Assembly (NCBI GenBank): GCA_910588505.1
Contig: CAJUPQ010000001.1
Coordinates: 1-64,000, forward strand
From: an uncultured Hungatella sp.
GTDB taxonomy: Bacteria > Bacillota > Clostridia > Lachnospirales > Lachnospiraceae
Reading direction: 5' to 3'
DNA length: 64,000 bases
Positions 53,509 through 62,134 of the stretch are shown piece by piece; the stretch's first letter is position 1, and each line of letters opens with the position of its first letter. The position numbers and the translations under genes were made by a program. The notes beneath the pieces were generated by a model. The model ran no database searches. It was not told the DNA's origin and worked only from the letters and a program-made list of their open reading frames with translations.

Positions 53509-54285
53509 ATGAAGGTAGTAATCTTAGCCGGAGGATTCGGCAGCAGGATCAGCGAACAGAGCCATCTGAAACCAAAGCCTATGATTGAGATCGGGGAAAA
53601 GCCTATTTTGTGGCATATCATGAAATATTACTCGGAATTTGGGTTTCATGAGTTTGTCATCTGCCTGGGGTATAAACAGTATGTGGTGAAGGAATTCTTT
53701 GCGGATTATTTTCTTCACACGTCGGATGTGACTTTTGATCTGGCTAATAATAAGATGGAGGTCCACAACAACTACGCGGAGCCCTGGAAGGTGACGCTGG
53801 TGGATACAGGGCTTAACACCATGACCGGGGGAAGGGTAAAACGGATCCAGCCTTTTGTTGGCCAGGAGCCATTTATGCTTACCTACGGGGACGGGGTGTG
53901 CAATGTAGATCTGACCGCTCTGCTCAAATTCCATGAGGAACACGGGAAGATCGCCACCATTACCACAGTGAGTCTTGCTCAGATGAAAGGCGTCCTGGAT
54001 ATCGGCGCAGATCATGTGGTGCGGTCGTTCAGGGAGAAGAAGGAGGCGGATGCAAGCCTTATTAACGGAGGGTTTATGGTCCTGAATCCGGAGATCTTTG
54101 ATTACCTGGAGGGCGATTCTACGGTGTTTGAACAGGATCCTCTTCAGAAATTGGCGGCCCAGGGACAGCTGATGGGGTATCATCATGACGGGTTCTGGCA
54201 GTGCATGGATACCCAGCGGGAGATGAAAAAGCTGGAGGACTTGTGGCAGAGCGGGAATGCGCCCTGGAAAATATGGAAAAATTAA
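53509..54285 (+). CDS. rfbF: Glucose-1-phosphate cytidylyltransferase
   Basis: The 258-residue protein has the nucleotide loop LAGGFGSRISEQSHLKPKPM and the marks of RfbF: CLGYKQYVVKEFFADYF, YGDGVCNVDL and INGGFMVLNPE. It makes CDP-glucose from CTP and glucose 1-phosphate. The start is the ATG before KVVILAGG, with AAAGGAG upstream. The next two genes take CDP-glucose forward. Confidence 0.95.
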   Translation: MKVVILAGGFGSRISEQSHLKPKPMIEIGEKPILWHIMKYYSEFGFHEFVICLGYKQYVVKEFFADYFLHTSDVTFDLANNKMEVHNNYAEPWKVTLVDTGLNTMTGGRVKRIQPFVGQEPFMLTYGDGVCNVDLTALLKFHEEHGKIATITTVSLAQMKGVLDIGADHVVRSFREKKEADASLINGGFMVLNPEIFDYLEGDSTVFEQDPLQKLAAQGQLMGYHHDGFWQCMDTQREMKKLEDLWQSGNAPWKIWKN

Positions 54286-54314
54286 GATGGTAATATCATT
54301 TGGAAAGGACAGAC

Positions 54315-55394
54315 ATGATGAGGGATACCTGGGACACATTTTGCGGGTTTTATAAAGGGAAAAAGGTACTGGTTACAGGCCACACTGGATTTAAAGGTTC
54401 CTGGCTGTGCAGGATTCTGACAAATATGGGGGCAGAGGTTATGGGGTATGCCAAGGAGCCGCCTACAAACCCAAGCCTGTTTTACGGGGCCGGACTGGGG
54501 GAGACTATGGACAGCGTTATTGGCGATATCCGGGATCTGGAGCATTTAAAACAGATCTTTGAACAGGTTCAGCCGGAAATCGTGTTTCATCTGGCAGCCC
54601 AGCCTATTGTGCGGGATTCCTACAAAGATCCGGTTTATACCTATGAAACCAATGTAATGGGGACGGTCAATCTGTTAGAGTGCGTCCGTCTCACCCCGTC
54701 TGTGGAATCCTGCCTGAATGTGACCACGGACAAGGTCTATGAGAACAGGGAGTGGGAGTACGGATACAGAGAGCTGGACAATCTGGACGGGTATGACCCA
54801 TACTCCAACAGCAAGTCCTGTTCAGAGCTGGTTACTCACAGCTATGCGCGGTCGTTTTTCGGCGACAAGAGATGCAGGATATCCACGTCCAGAGCCGGCA
54901 ATGTGATCGGCGGCGGGGACTTTGCCAATGACCGGATCATTCCTGACTGTATCCGCGCGGTGTCGGCCGGGAATCCTATCATTGTGCGCAATCCCCACTC
55001 GGTCAGGCCGTATCAGCACGTGCTGGAGCCCCTTTTCATCTATCTGACCATCGCCATGAGGCAGTATGAGGACGAGGCCTTTGCAGGCTGCTATAATGTG
55101 GGACCAGACGACCGGGACTGCGTGACGACGGGGTCACTGGCGGATCTGTTCTGTCAGGCCTGGGGAGATGGGGCCGCATGGGTGAACCAATATGACGGAG
55201 GCCCCCATGAGGCTAATTTCCTGAAACTGGACTGCTCGAAGATCAAGAGCGTCTTTGGATGGCAGCCCCGCATGGATATCAGAGAGGCAGTGACATGGAC
55301 CGTGGAGTGGACAAAAGCGTATCTGGCAGGCGAGGAGACGCGGAAGGTTATGGATTCCCAGATCCACAGGTTTTTTCAGGGCGAAATGGTATGA
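54315..55394 (+). CDS. rfbG: CDP-glucose 4,6-dehydratase
   Basis: The 359-residue short-chain dehydrogenase/reductase has the NAD loop VTGHTGFKGSWL (a GxxGxxG pattern), the catalytic Thr in NVTTDKVYEN with the YSNSK triad motif (YDPYSNSKSC), and HNPHSVRPYQHVLEP-like C-terminal segments (IVRNPHSVRPYQHVLEP). It gives CDP-4-keto-6-deoxyglucose. Starts at 54315 or 54318 are both possible after GGAAAGGA. Confidence 0.95.
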   Translation: MMRDTWDTFCGFYKGKKVLVTGHTGFKGSWLCRILTNMGAEVMGYAKEPPTNPSLFYGAGLGETMDSVIGDIRDLEHLKQIFEQVQPEIVFHLAAQPIVRDSYKDPVYTYETNVMGTVNLLECVRLTPSVESCLNVTTDKVYENREWEYGYRELDNLDGYDPYSNSKSCSELVTHSYARSFFGDKRCRISTSRAGNVIGGGDFANDRIIPDCIRAVSAGNPIIVRNPHSVRPYQHVLEPLFIYLTIAMRQYEDEAFAGCYNVGPDDRDCVTTGSLADLFCQAWGDGAAWVNQYDGGPHEANFLKLDCSKIKSVFGWQPRMDIREAVTWTVEWTKAYLAGEETRKVMDSQIHRFFQGEMV

Positions 55395-55423
55395 TCACAC
55401 AGTATAAGAAAGGATATATGGTT

Positions 55424-56764
55424 ATGTTTGAGAATAAAACAGAGGCACAGGCCCGGCAGGAGATCCTGGAGTTGGTGGGGGAGTATTGCGACCGTTTCCA
55501 CCAGAAAAAGGAGTATAAGGAGGGAGAGCGGATCCCCTATGCTTCCAGAGTCTACGACAGGCATGAGATGATGAACCTGGTGGACAGTTCCCTGGAATTT
55601 TGGCTCACTTCCGGCAGGTATACAGAGGAATTTGAAAAGAACCTGGCCAGGTATCTGAATGTGAAATACTGCTCTGTGGTAAACTCCGGATCTTCCGCCA
55701 ACCTGGCGGCATTTATGGCTTTGACCTCCCCGCTTTTGGGGGAGCGCCAGATCCGGCGGGGGGACGAGGTGATCACTGTGGCGGCAGGCTTCCCCACAAC
55801 CGTGACCCCTATGATCCAGTACGGGGCAGTTCCGGTGTTTGTGGATGTGACGATCCCCCAGTATAATATTGATACAGACATGTTGGAGAAAGCCTGCTCG
55901 GAAAAGACAAAGGCTGTGATGCTGGCCCACACCCTGGGCAATCCCTTTGACCTTCAGGCGGTGAAATCATTCTGTGACAGCCATGGACTGTGGCTGGTGG
56001 AGGACAACTGCGACGCCCTGGGAACCCGGTATACCATAGACGGGCAGGAGCGATTTTCCGGAACGGTAGGGGATATAGGCACATCCAGCTTCTATCCGCC
56101 CCACCACATGACCATGGGCGAGGGCGGCGCTGTGTACACGGATAACCCGCTGCTCCACAAGATCGTGCGTTCATTCAGGGATTGGGGCCGGGACTGCGTA
56201 TGTCCCTCAGGCCGGGATAACCTGTGCGGCCACAGGTTTGACGGGCAGTACGGGGAACTGCCTTCAGGATATGACCACAAATATGTGTACTCTCACTTTG
56301 GATACAACCTAAAGGCTACGGATATGCAGGCTGCCATCGGATGCGCCCAGCTGGAAAAGTTCCCGTCATTTGTGGAGAGAAGGCGTCATAATTTTGACAG
56401 GCTCTATGAGGGGCTGAAGGGGACCCAGGATAAACTGATCCTTCCCCAGGCTGCTCCTAATTCCCGGCCCAGCTGGTTTGGATTTCTCATAACCTGTAAG
56501 GAGGGAGTGGACCGGAACCAGGTGGTCCCGTATATTGAGAGCAAAGGCGTTCAGACAAGGATGCTGTTTGCGGGCAATCTGACAAAGCATCCGTGTTTTG
56601 ACCAGATGAGGGAAAGCGGACAGGGGTACCGGGTTGTGGGAAGTCTTTCGGTGACGGACAGGATCATGAGAGACACCTTCTGGGTGGGATTATATCCCGG
56701 CATGACGGATGCCATGCTCGATCATATGGCGCAGGTTATCAGGGAAGCTGTAGCATTGCTGTGA
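55424..56764 (+). CDS. rfbH: CDP-4-keto-6-deoxyglucose 3-dehydrase (E1)
   Basis: The 446-residue protein has the aspartate aminotransferase fold. The usual PLP-binding Lys is a His (FYPPHHMTMGEGGAVYT), the hallmark of E1/RfbH. The [2Fe-2S] cysteines are visible in DWGRDCVCPSGRDNLCGHRF. With PMP it removes the 3-hydroxyl, leading to CDP-3,6-dideoxyhexoses. It needs a flavin/iron-sulfur reductase (E3); no such gene is in the window. I chose the ATG at 55424 (AGAAAGGA 10 bp upstream); earlier ATGs at 55391 and 55418 fit worse. Confidence 0.95.
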   Translation: MFENKTEAQARQEILELVGEYCDRFHQKKEYKEGERIPYASRVYDRHEMMNLVDSSLEFWLTSGRYTEEFEKNLARYLNVKYCSVVNSGSSANLAAFMALTSPLLGERQIRRGDEVITVAAGFPTTVTPMIQYGAVPVFVDVTIPQYNIDTDMLEKACSEKTKAVMLAHTLGNPFDLQAVKSFCDSHGLWLVEDNCDALGTRYTIDGQERFSGTVGDIGTSSFYPPHHMTMGEGGAVYTDNPLLHKIVRSFRDWGRDCVCPSGRDNLCGHRFDGQYGELPSGYDHKYVYSHFGYNLKATDMQAAIGCAQLEKFPSFVERRRHNFDRLYEGLKGTQDKLILPQAAPNSRPSWFGFLITCKEGVDRNQVVPYIESKGVQTRMLFAGNLTKHPCFDQMRESGQGYRVVGSLSVTDRIMRDTFWVGLYPGMTDAMLDHMAQVIREAVALL

Positions 56765-56779
56765 GAGGAGGATATAAAG

Positions 56780-57646
56780 ATGACAAAGGACAACCCGGAG
56801 GATTTATCCGTCCCCTACGACCTTTCCCCGGTCCACGGGGCTAATCTGAAGATCCTGAAAGAGATCGACAGGATTTGCAGGAAGTACGAGATCCCATACA
56901 TGATCGATTCAGGCACTCTTTTGGGGGCGGTGCGGCATCAGGGTTTTATTCCATGGGATGACGACGCGGACGTGGCCTTTACCCGGGACAATTATGAGCG
57001 GTTCGCCAAGGTTGTCAGAAAGGAACTGCCAAAGGGGCTGAAACTTCTGGAGCCTCATCAGTTAGGAGGCGGAAGGGCGTTTTACGATTTCACCCCAAGG
57101 ATCCTGTATATGAACAGCAGGACTCACCAGGACGGACCTGAGATGGATTACTATGGGGGGCGGCTGAACCATCTGTGGGTGGATCTGTTTATCCAGGATG
57201 ATCTGCCGGAGTGTAAAGTCCTGGCATCCTGCGTTAAAGCTCTCCATACGTTGGTATACGGGCTGGCTATGGGCCACCGGTATCAGCTGGATTATTCCAA
57301 ATACGGGACTGCTGGCAAAATGGCAGTAAAGATACTGGCCGGGGTGGGAAAAAGGATACCTATGAAGGTCATCCGCAGGCTGCAGTATGGGCTTGCGGTG
57401 TGCTGCAACAAGGGAAAGAGCAGCCTTCGGTATTACAGCAATTATCAGCCGGATTACCTGTATGTGACCATTGAGAAGCAGTGGAATGACGAGACGGTAG
57501 ATCTGCCGTTTGAGGACACGGTTTTGATGGCTCCGAAAAACTGGGCTCAGGTGTTAAAGCAGATCTACGGAGACTATATGCAGCTTCCACCGGCGGATAA
57601 GAGGGTTCCAACCCATTCTGCCATAGAGATTCAGGTGACAGGATGA
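56780..57646 (+). CDS. LicD-family phosphotransferase
   Basis: The 288-residue protein has the nucleotidyltransferase-like LicD core: YMIDSGTLLGAVRHQGFIPW followed by DDDADVAFTRDNYERF, with all metal Asp residues. LicD proteins attach phosphocholine or other phospho-groups to teichoic acids and surface glycans. It starts 16 bp after rfbH. No choline uptake or kinase genes (licABC) are in this cluster, so the donor is unknown. Confidence 0.92.
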   Translation: MTKDNPEDLSVPYDLSPVHGANLKILKEIDRICRKYEIPYMIDSGTLLGAVRHQGFIPWDDDADVAFTRDNYERFAKVVRKELPKGLKLLEPHQLGGGRAFYDFTPRILYMNSRTHQDGPEMDYYGGRLNHLWVDLFIQDDLPECKVLASCVKALHTLVYGLAMGHRYQLDYSKYGTAGKMAVKILAGVGKRIPMKVIRRLQYGLAVCCNKGKSSLRYYSNYQPDYLYVTIEKQWNDETVDLPFEDTVLMAPKNWAQVLKQIYGDYMQLPPADKRVPTHSAIEIQVTG

Positions 57647-57674
57647 GGAGAGGTCATGGAAAGGAATCGTGTAC

Positions 57675-58637
57675 ATGAGTAAGTTATTGTCAGTGGTGGT
57701 GTCAGTTTATAATGAGGAGGCGGTTCTGGAACAGTTTTATAAAGTGGCGGGAGAGGTTCTGAACCATATTGACTGGGATTACGAACTGTTATTTGTCAAT
57801 GACGGAAGCAGGGACAAAAGTTTTCAGATCCTGACAGAGCTTGCAGGGAGGGACCGCCATGTAAAAGTGGTGAGTTTTTCCAGAAATTTTGGCCATGAGG
57901 CTGCCATGATCGCGGGGATCGACCACAGCAGGGGCAGCGCCATCATCTGTATGGACGCGGATCTGCAGCATCCCCCTAGGTGTATCCCCCAGATCCTTGA
58001 CCAGTTAGAGCAGGGCTTTGATGTGGTGAACATGGTCAGGACGAAAAATGAATCTGCCGGGTGGTTTAAAAATCTGGCGTCTTCTTCTTTTTATAAAATC
58101 ATCAATGTGCTGTCCGATGTGAAATTTGAGAATAACGCGTCTGATTTTTTTGCGGTCAGCAGAAGGGTGGCAGAGGTTTTAAAGGACAGTTACCGTGAGA
58201 AGGTTCGGTTTTTAAGAGGATACGTGCAGAACGTGGGCTTTGAGAAGACGACCATTGCCTATGAGGCCGGAGTCCGGGCGGCGGGGGAGAGCAAATACAG
58301 CATCCGCAAATTATTTCAATTTTCAGTGAATACCATAGTCTGTTTTTCCAACCTGCCTCTGAAACTGGGGATCTATGCCGGGGTTATGGCTGCGTTTCTG
58401 GGCGTGGTGGTGATGGTTTACACGCTGTTTACCAGAGGCGGAGCCCCCAGCGGGTATGCCACCATCGTGATTCTGAACTGTTTTATGTTTGCCATTTTAT
58501 TTTTGATTGTGGGGATCATCGGCGAGTATATGGCGATTCTATTTGCGGAGTTAAAGGACAGGCCTATCTATATTGTGGCGGAGACGAGAAACCTGGCCGG
58601 CCAGGAGAGACAGGATCTGCCTGATGACATGACTTAA
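57675..58637 (+). CDS. Polyprenyl-phosphate glycosyltransferase (GT2, GtrB/DPM1-like)
   Basis: The 320-residue protein has a GT-A domain with SVVVSVYNEEAVLEQFY, LFVNDGSRDKS and the metal motif ICMDADLQHPP, then two membrane helices (IYAGVMAAFLGVVVMVYTLF and CFMFAILFLIVGIIGEYMAI). This is the plan of enzymes that load a sugar onto undecaprenyl phosphate for use outside the cell. It would supply the GT-C-like proteins of the same cluster. I chose the ATG at 57675 (AAAGGAA 8 bp upstream) over a GTG two codons earlier. Confidence 0.92.
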   Translation: MSKLLSVVVSVYNEEAVLEQFYKVAGEVLNHIDWDYELLFVNDGSRDKSFQILTELAGRDRHVKVVSFSRNFGHEAAMIAGIDHSRGSAIICMDADLQHPPRCIPQILDQLEQGFDVVNMVRTKNESAGWFKNLASSSFYKIINVLSDVKFENNASDFFAVSRRVAEVLKDSYREKVRFLRGYVQNVGFEKTTIAYEAGVRAAGESKYSIRKLFQFSVNTIVCFSNLPLKLGIYAGVMAAFLGVVVMVYTLFTRGGAPSGYATIVILNCFMFAILFLIVGIIGEYMAILFAELKDRPIYIVAETRNLAGQERQDLPDDMT

Positions 58638-58723
58638 GAAAAAGAAGAAACCTGTGTGGCGACAAGTTGCCCTATTTTCTCATGGTTTTCGGATACACTA
58701 TCCTAAAAAAAGGAGGATGTGTC

Positions 58724-58963
58724 ATGAGAATTTGTGAGGCAACCAATTTAAGGATTAATGAGCTTCGGAAACAGAGACGGCTGACAGAATACGCGCTGAT
58801 CTATCAGACAGGTATGCCGCCGTCAACTGTAAAGAGTATCCTGCACGGAAAAAGTATGAATCCCGGCATTGTGAATATCAAGAAGATCGCGGAGGGCCTT
58901 GGAGTGACCATGCGAGAGTTTTATGATTCGGATATCTTCGATGAGCTGGAGCCGGAGGACTAA
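58724..58963 (+). CDS. Small Cro/C1-type DNA-binding protein
   Basis: The 79-residue helix-turn-helix protein has RINELRKQRRLTEYALIYQT, then PPSTVKSILHGKSMNPGIVN, as in XRE-family regulators of about this size. AAAAGGAGG 7 bp before the ATG decides the start. It precedes the exporter pair by 18 bp and could regulate it or be an independent orphan regulator. Confidence 0.85.
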   Translation: MRICEATNLRINELRKQRRLTEYALIYQTGMPPSTVKSILHGKSMNPGIVNIKKIAEGLGVTMREFYDSDIFDELEPED

Positions 58964-58981
58964 GGTTAAAAGGAGTCGGGC

Positions 58982-59749
58982 ATGGCAGAAGCAGAGAGGG
59001 AAATTATGGAGGTTGCCATAGAGGCGGGCCATATCCTGCTGGAAAATGGGGCTGAGATATTTCGGGTAGAGGAGACCATAAACCGAATTTGCAGGCATTA
59101 CGGGATTAGATCCGGTAGTGCCTTTATTTTAAGTAACGGAATTTTTGTGACTTCCGGAAATATGGAGGAGGAGGCGTTTGCCAGGGTTCAGCATATCCCT
59201 GTAAGCGGCTCTCATTTAAACCGGGTGGCAGCGGTAAACCAGCTGTCCAGGGAGGTGGAGGAAGGGCGCTACACCATAGAGGAAGTCAGAGAGCGCTTAA
59301 CCGAGATCCGGCAGATGCCGGGAAAATCAAAACATATGCAGATCTTAAGCTCCGGCATAGGGAGCGGGGCGTTCTGCTATCTTTACGGGGGAACCATAAG
59401 GGACTGTCTGGCCGCGTTTCTGGCCGGAATCCTTCTTTATATATTTGTGCTGTACATAAGCAGCCCTTACCTTAATAAAATGGTGTCCAATATTGCCGGG
59501 GGAGCCGTGGCCACTATCGCGTCCATGGTATTCTTTAAACTGGGCGTGGGAAAAAATCTGGACCAGATCGTTATTGGTTCTATCATTCCCTTGGTCCCCG
59601 GGGTGGCGTTTACCAATGCCATACGGGATATTGCGGATGAGAACTATATTGCGGGGACGGTGAGGATGATCGACGCGCTGCTGGTGTTTTTCTGTATTGC
59701 TATGGGTGTGGGTCTGGTGTATACGATCAGACAGAGGCTGATCATGTGA
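58982..59749 (+). CDS. Threonine/serine exporter, ThrE N-terminal half (DUF1212)
   Basis: The 255-residue membrane protein has the DUF1212 start AGHILLENGAEIFRVEETIN and about five helices, with PLVPGVAFTNAIRDI, a conserved motif of the family. In many Firmicutes the exporter is split into this large piece and the small one that follows. AAGGAG lies before the ATG. Confidence 0.9.
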   Translation: MAEAEREIMEVAIEAGHILLENGAEIFRVEETINRICRHYGIRSGSAFILSNGIFVTSGNMEEEAFARVQHIPVSGSHLNRVAAVNQLSREVEEGRYTIEEVRERLTEIRQMPGKSKHMQILSSGIGSGAFCYLYGGTIRDCLAAFLAGILLYIFVLYISSPYLNKMVSNIAGGAVATIASMVFFKLGVGKNLDQIVIGSIIPLVPGVAFTNAIRDIADENYIAGTVRMIDALLVFFCIAMGVGLVYTIRQRLIM

Positions 59750-59778
59750 TGGAGGTTTGACATGGAGGAGATCAGGAG

Positions 59779-60231
59779 ATGATCGGGCAGGTGATCGCGG
59801 CGGTGACAGGAACCGTGGGATTTTCCGTGCTGTACAGCGTGCCAAGGGCATATTATCCTTACTGTGGATTTATCGGCGGAGCCGGGTGGTTTCTGTATTG
59901 CCTGCTGATCCCAAATTGCTCGCCTCCGGAAGCCACGCTGTTGGCGGCGATTCTGGTGGTGCTGCTTTCCAGGCTGTTTGCCGTCAAGGAGCGGTGTCCG
60001 GTGACCATTTTTCTCATCAGCGGCATGTTTCCTCTTGTCCCGGGAGGCGGGATCTACTGGACCGCCTACTATATTGTGACCGGGGAGATGGAACTGGCGG
60101 CAGAGAAAGGGTTTACGGCGGTCAAAGTGGCTGTGGCCATTGTTTTGGCTATTGTGTTTGTATTTCAGCTTCCCCAGAAGCTGTTTCAGGTCAGATGGGG
60201 GCAGAAAAAGAAAAATGACAGGAGGGAGTGA
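59779..60231 (+). CDS. Threonine/serine exporter, ThrE C-terminal half (DUF3815)
   Basis: The 150-residue protein has four helices and the family motif GMFPLVPGGGIYWTAYYIV. It partners the DUF1212 protein to make an amino-acid exporter. The ATG is preceded by CAGGAG. A longer frame overlapping at 59757 in another phase is Arg/Gly-rich and not a gene. Confidence 0.9.
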   Translation: MIGQVIAAVTGTVGFSVLYSVPRAYYPYCGFIGGAGWFLYCLLIPNCSPPEATLLAAILVVLLSRLFAVKERCPVTIFLISGMFPLVPGGGIYWTAYYIVTGEMELAAEKGFTAVKVAVAIVLAIVFVFQLPQKLFQVRWGQKKKNDRRE

Positions 60232-60236
60232 ATGGT

Positions 60237-61511
60237 ATGCTTTTGATTCGGGGCGGCAGGGTTATTGACACGGAAAAAAGAGAAGAGAAGCAGGCAGATG
60301 TGGTGATCAAAGACGGCAGGATTCTGGGGATCGGCGATTTTACCGATGACGGTTCTTATGAGCAGGTGATCGAGGCCAGGGGATGGGTGGTGGCTCCCGG
60401 GCTGGTGGATGTCCATGTCCATTTCAGGGACCCGGGGCTGACGTACAAGGAGGATATCCACACCGGGGCGGCAGCGGCAGCGGCAGGGGGATTTACCACG
60501 GTAGTGTGTATGGCCAACACAAAGCCTGTGGTGGATAACAGGGAGATTCTGGAATACGTCATGGAAGAGGGAAAAAAGACAGGCATCCATGTGCTTGCGG
60601 CGGCAGCGGTGTCCCTGGGCATGAAAGGCCGGGAACTTACGGATATGGAAGGGCTGAAAGCTGCGGGGGCCTGTGGTTTCACGGATGACGGCATCCCCCT
60701 TATGGACGGAGAATTGTTAAGGCAGGCTTTTGAGCAGGCGGCGGTTCTTGAGGTGCCGGTCAGCCTTCATGAGGAGGACCCGGGCTTTATCAGGCAGAAT
60801 GGGATCCATCACGGGAAGGCGGCAGAGCAGATGGGGCTTTACGGCTCCCCGGCTGTGGCGGAGGACAGCCTGGTGGCCCGGGACTGCATGATCGCCCTTC
60901 ATACCGGGGCAAAAGTAAATATCCAGCATATCAGTTCCAGAGGCGGCCTGGAGGCAGTGAGACTGGCCAAAAAGATGGGGGCAAAAGTGACGGCGGAGGT
61001 GACGCCTCATCATTTTACCTTGACAGAGGACGCGGTGTTACAATACGGCACACTGGCCAAGATGAACCCGCCTCTTCGGACAGAGGAGGACCGCCAGGCT
61101 TTGATCCGGGGGCTTCAGGACGGAACCATTGATATGATAGCCACAGACCACGCTCCCCACAGCAGGGAGGAGAAGAGCAGGGGCTTTACAGAGGCGCCCA
61201 GCGGCATCATAGGTTTGGAGACTTCTCTGGCTTTGGGGGTTACACAGCTGGTGGATAAAGGCTATCTGACCATGGCGGAGCTGATGGCCAAGATGAGCCT
61301 GAACCCGGCGCGGCTTTACGGGCTGGAATGCGGGCGCATGGCAGAGGGAGCCGTGGCGGATCTGGTGATCTTTGACCCGGAGGAAAGTTTTACGGTGGAA
61401 ACGTTTCATTCCAAAGCAGACAATTCACCGTTTCGGGGATGGAACCTGAAAGGGAAAGTCCACTATACCATCTGCGGGGGAAATGTGGTGTACAGATCTT
61501 CTTGCGGATGA
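60237..61511 (+). CDS. pyrC: Dihydroorotase
   Basis: The 424-residue type I dihydroorotase has the metal motif DVHVHFRDPG, the carboxylated-Lys region, NTKPVVDN, and the late ATDHAPHSREEKSRGF. It closes carbamoyl aspartate to dihydroorotate in pyrimidine synthesis. I chose the ATG at 60237 with GGAGGGAG 8 bp upstream; a GTG three codons earlier overlaps that site. The neighbouring genes are unrelated, so it is outside the usual pyr operon. Confidence 0.95.
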   Translation: MLLIRGGRVIDTEKREEKQADVVIKDGRILGIGDFTDDGSYEQVIEARGWVVAPGLVDVHVHFRDPGLTYKEDIHTGAAAAAAGGFTTVVCMANTKPVVDNREILEYVMEEGKKTGIHVLAAAAVSLGMKGRELTDMEGLKAAGACGFTDDGIPLMDGELLRQAFEQAAVLEVPVSLHEEDPGFIRQNGIHHGKAAEQMGLYGSPAVAEDSLVARDCMIALHTGAKVNIQHISSRGGLEAVRLAKKMGAKVTAEVTPHHFTLTEDAVLQYGTLAKMNPPLRTEEDRQALIRGLQDGTIDMIATDHAPHSREEKSRGFTEAPSGIIGLETSLALGVTQLVDKGYLTMAELMAKMSLNPARLYGLECGRMAEGAVADLVIFDPEESFTVETFHSKADNSPFRGWNLKGKVHYTICGGNVVYRSSCG

Positions 61512-61530
61512 GGGAAAAATAGACTATAAT
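61502..61530 (+). promoter_or_regulatory. Possible promoter of the HIT gene
   Basis: A perfect TATAAT (61525-61530) with a weak TTGCGG (61502-61507) at 17 bp, 33 bp before the HIT start and overlapping the end of pyrC. Confidence 0.5.
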
Positions 61531-61563
61531 CAAAGTAATCTTAAAAAAGGAGACGGGAAAATC

Positions 61564-61986
61564 ATGAAAGATCAGAACTGTGCATACTGTATGCAGGGAG
61601 AGTTGGTGGCTAAGTTTGGGTATCCGGTCTGCGCTATGGATACGGGTTATGTTTACATTTTTAAGGAGCAGAGCAAGCCGGGGCGGGTGATTCTTGCGTA
61701 TAAGGATCACGTAAGTGAGATGATTGATATCAGCGACGAGGAGCGGGACGCGTTTTTTGCCGATGTGGCAAAGGTGGCCGGGGCTGTCCACAAGCTGTTC
61801 CATCCTGACAAGGTGAACTACGGGGCCTACGGAGATACGGGATGCCATCTCCACATGCATATCGTTCCAAAGTACAATGGAGGCGACGAGTGGGGCGGCA
61901 CCTTCCAGATGAATCCGGACAAGACCTATCTGACGGATGAGGAATATGAAGCTATGGCGGAAAAACTGCGCAAAGAACTGTTATAA
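61564..61986 (+). CDS. HIT-family protein
   Basis: The 140-residue protein has the His-triad HLHMHIVPKY (about 98-107), plus an N-terminal Cys pair CAYCMQG that may bind zinc as in related HIT hydrolases. Members hydrolyse nucleoside phosphoramidates or dinucleotides. AAAAAAGGAG precedes the ATG, which rules out the longer frame. Confidence 0.92.
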   Translation: MKDQNCAYCMQGELVAKFGYPVCAMDTGYVYIFKEQSKPGRVILAYKDHVSEMIDISDEERDAFFADVAKVAGAVHKLFHPDKVNYGAYGDTGCHLHMHIVPKYNGGDEWGGTFQMNPDKTYLTDEEYEAMAEKLRKELL

Positions 61987-62008
61987 TCGGAAAAAGCGCT
62001 AAAACTAC

Positions 62009-62036
62009 TTGCAAATCAGGAAAAATCATGTAAAAT
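62009..62036 (+). promoter_or_regulatory. Promoter before the ABC-F gene
   Basis: TTGCAA (62009-62014), a 16-bp spacer and TAAAAT (62031-62036). The transcript would start near 62043, giving a 90-base leader that contains the hairpin at 62051-62079. Confidence 0.55.
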
Positions 62037-62050
62037 AGGAGTGATATATA

Positions 62051-62079
62051 AAATGGGGGCCGCAAAGGACCCCATTTTT
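62051..62079 (+). terminator. Leader hairpin with T-run (possible attenuator) of the ABC-F gene
   Basis: AAATGGGG (62051-62058) pairs perfectly with CCCCATTT (62070-62077), followed by TT. It looks like an intrinsic terminator but lies between the promoter and the ABC-F start. It could stop transcription early unless overcome, or end the HIT transcript. A 14-codon frame (62053-62097) runs through it after AGGAG at 62038-62042. Confidence 0.6.
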
Positions 62080-62134
62080 ATGAGAGTGTTGTATTGATCG
62101 AAATGAGCGATTTGAAATCGGAAAGGTGAAAGAG

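Noticed and set aside
59757..60218. Overlapping 153-codon frame in the ThrE C-terminal region
   Set aside because: Arg/Gly/Cys-rich composition; the frame at 59779 shows helices and the family motif.
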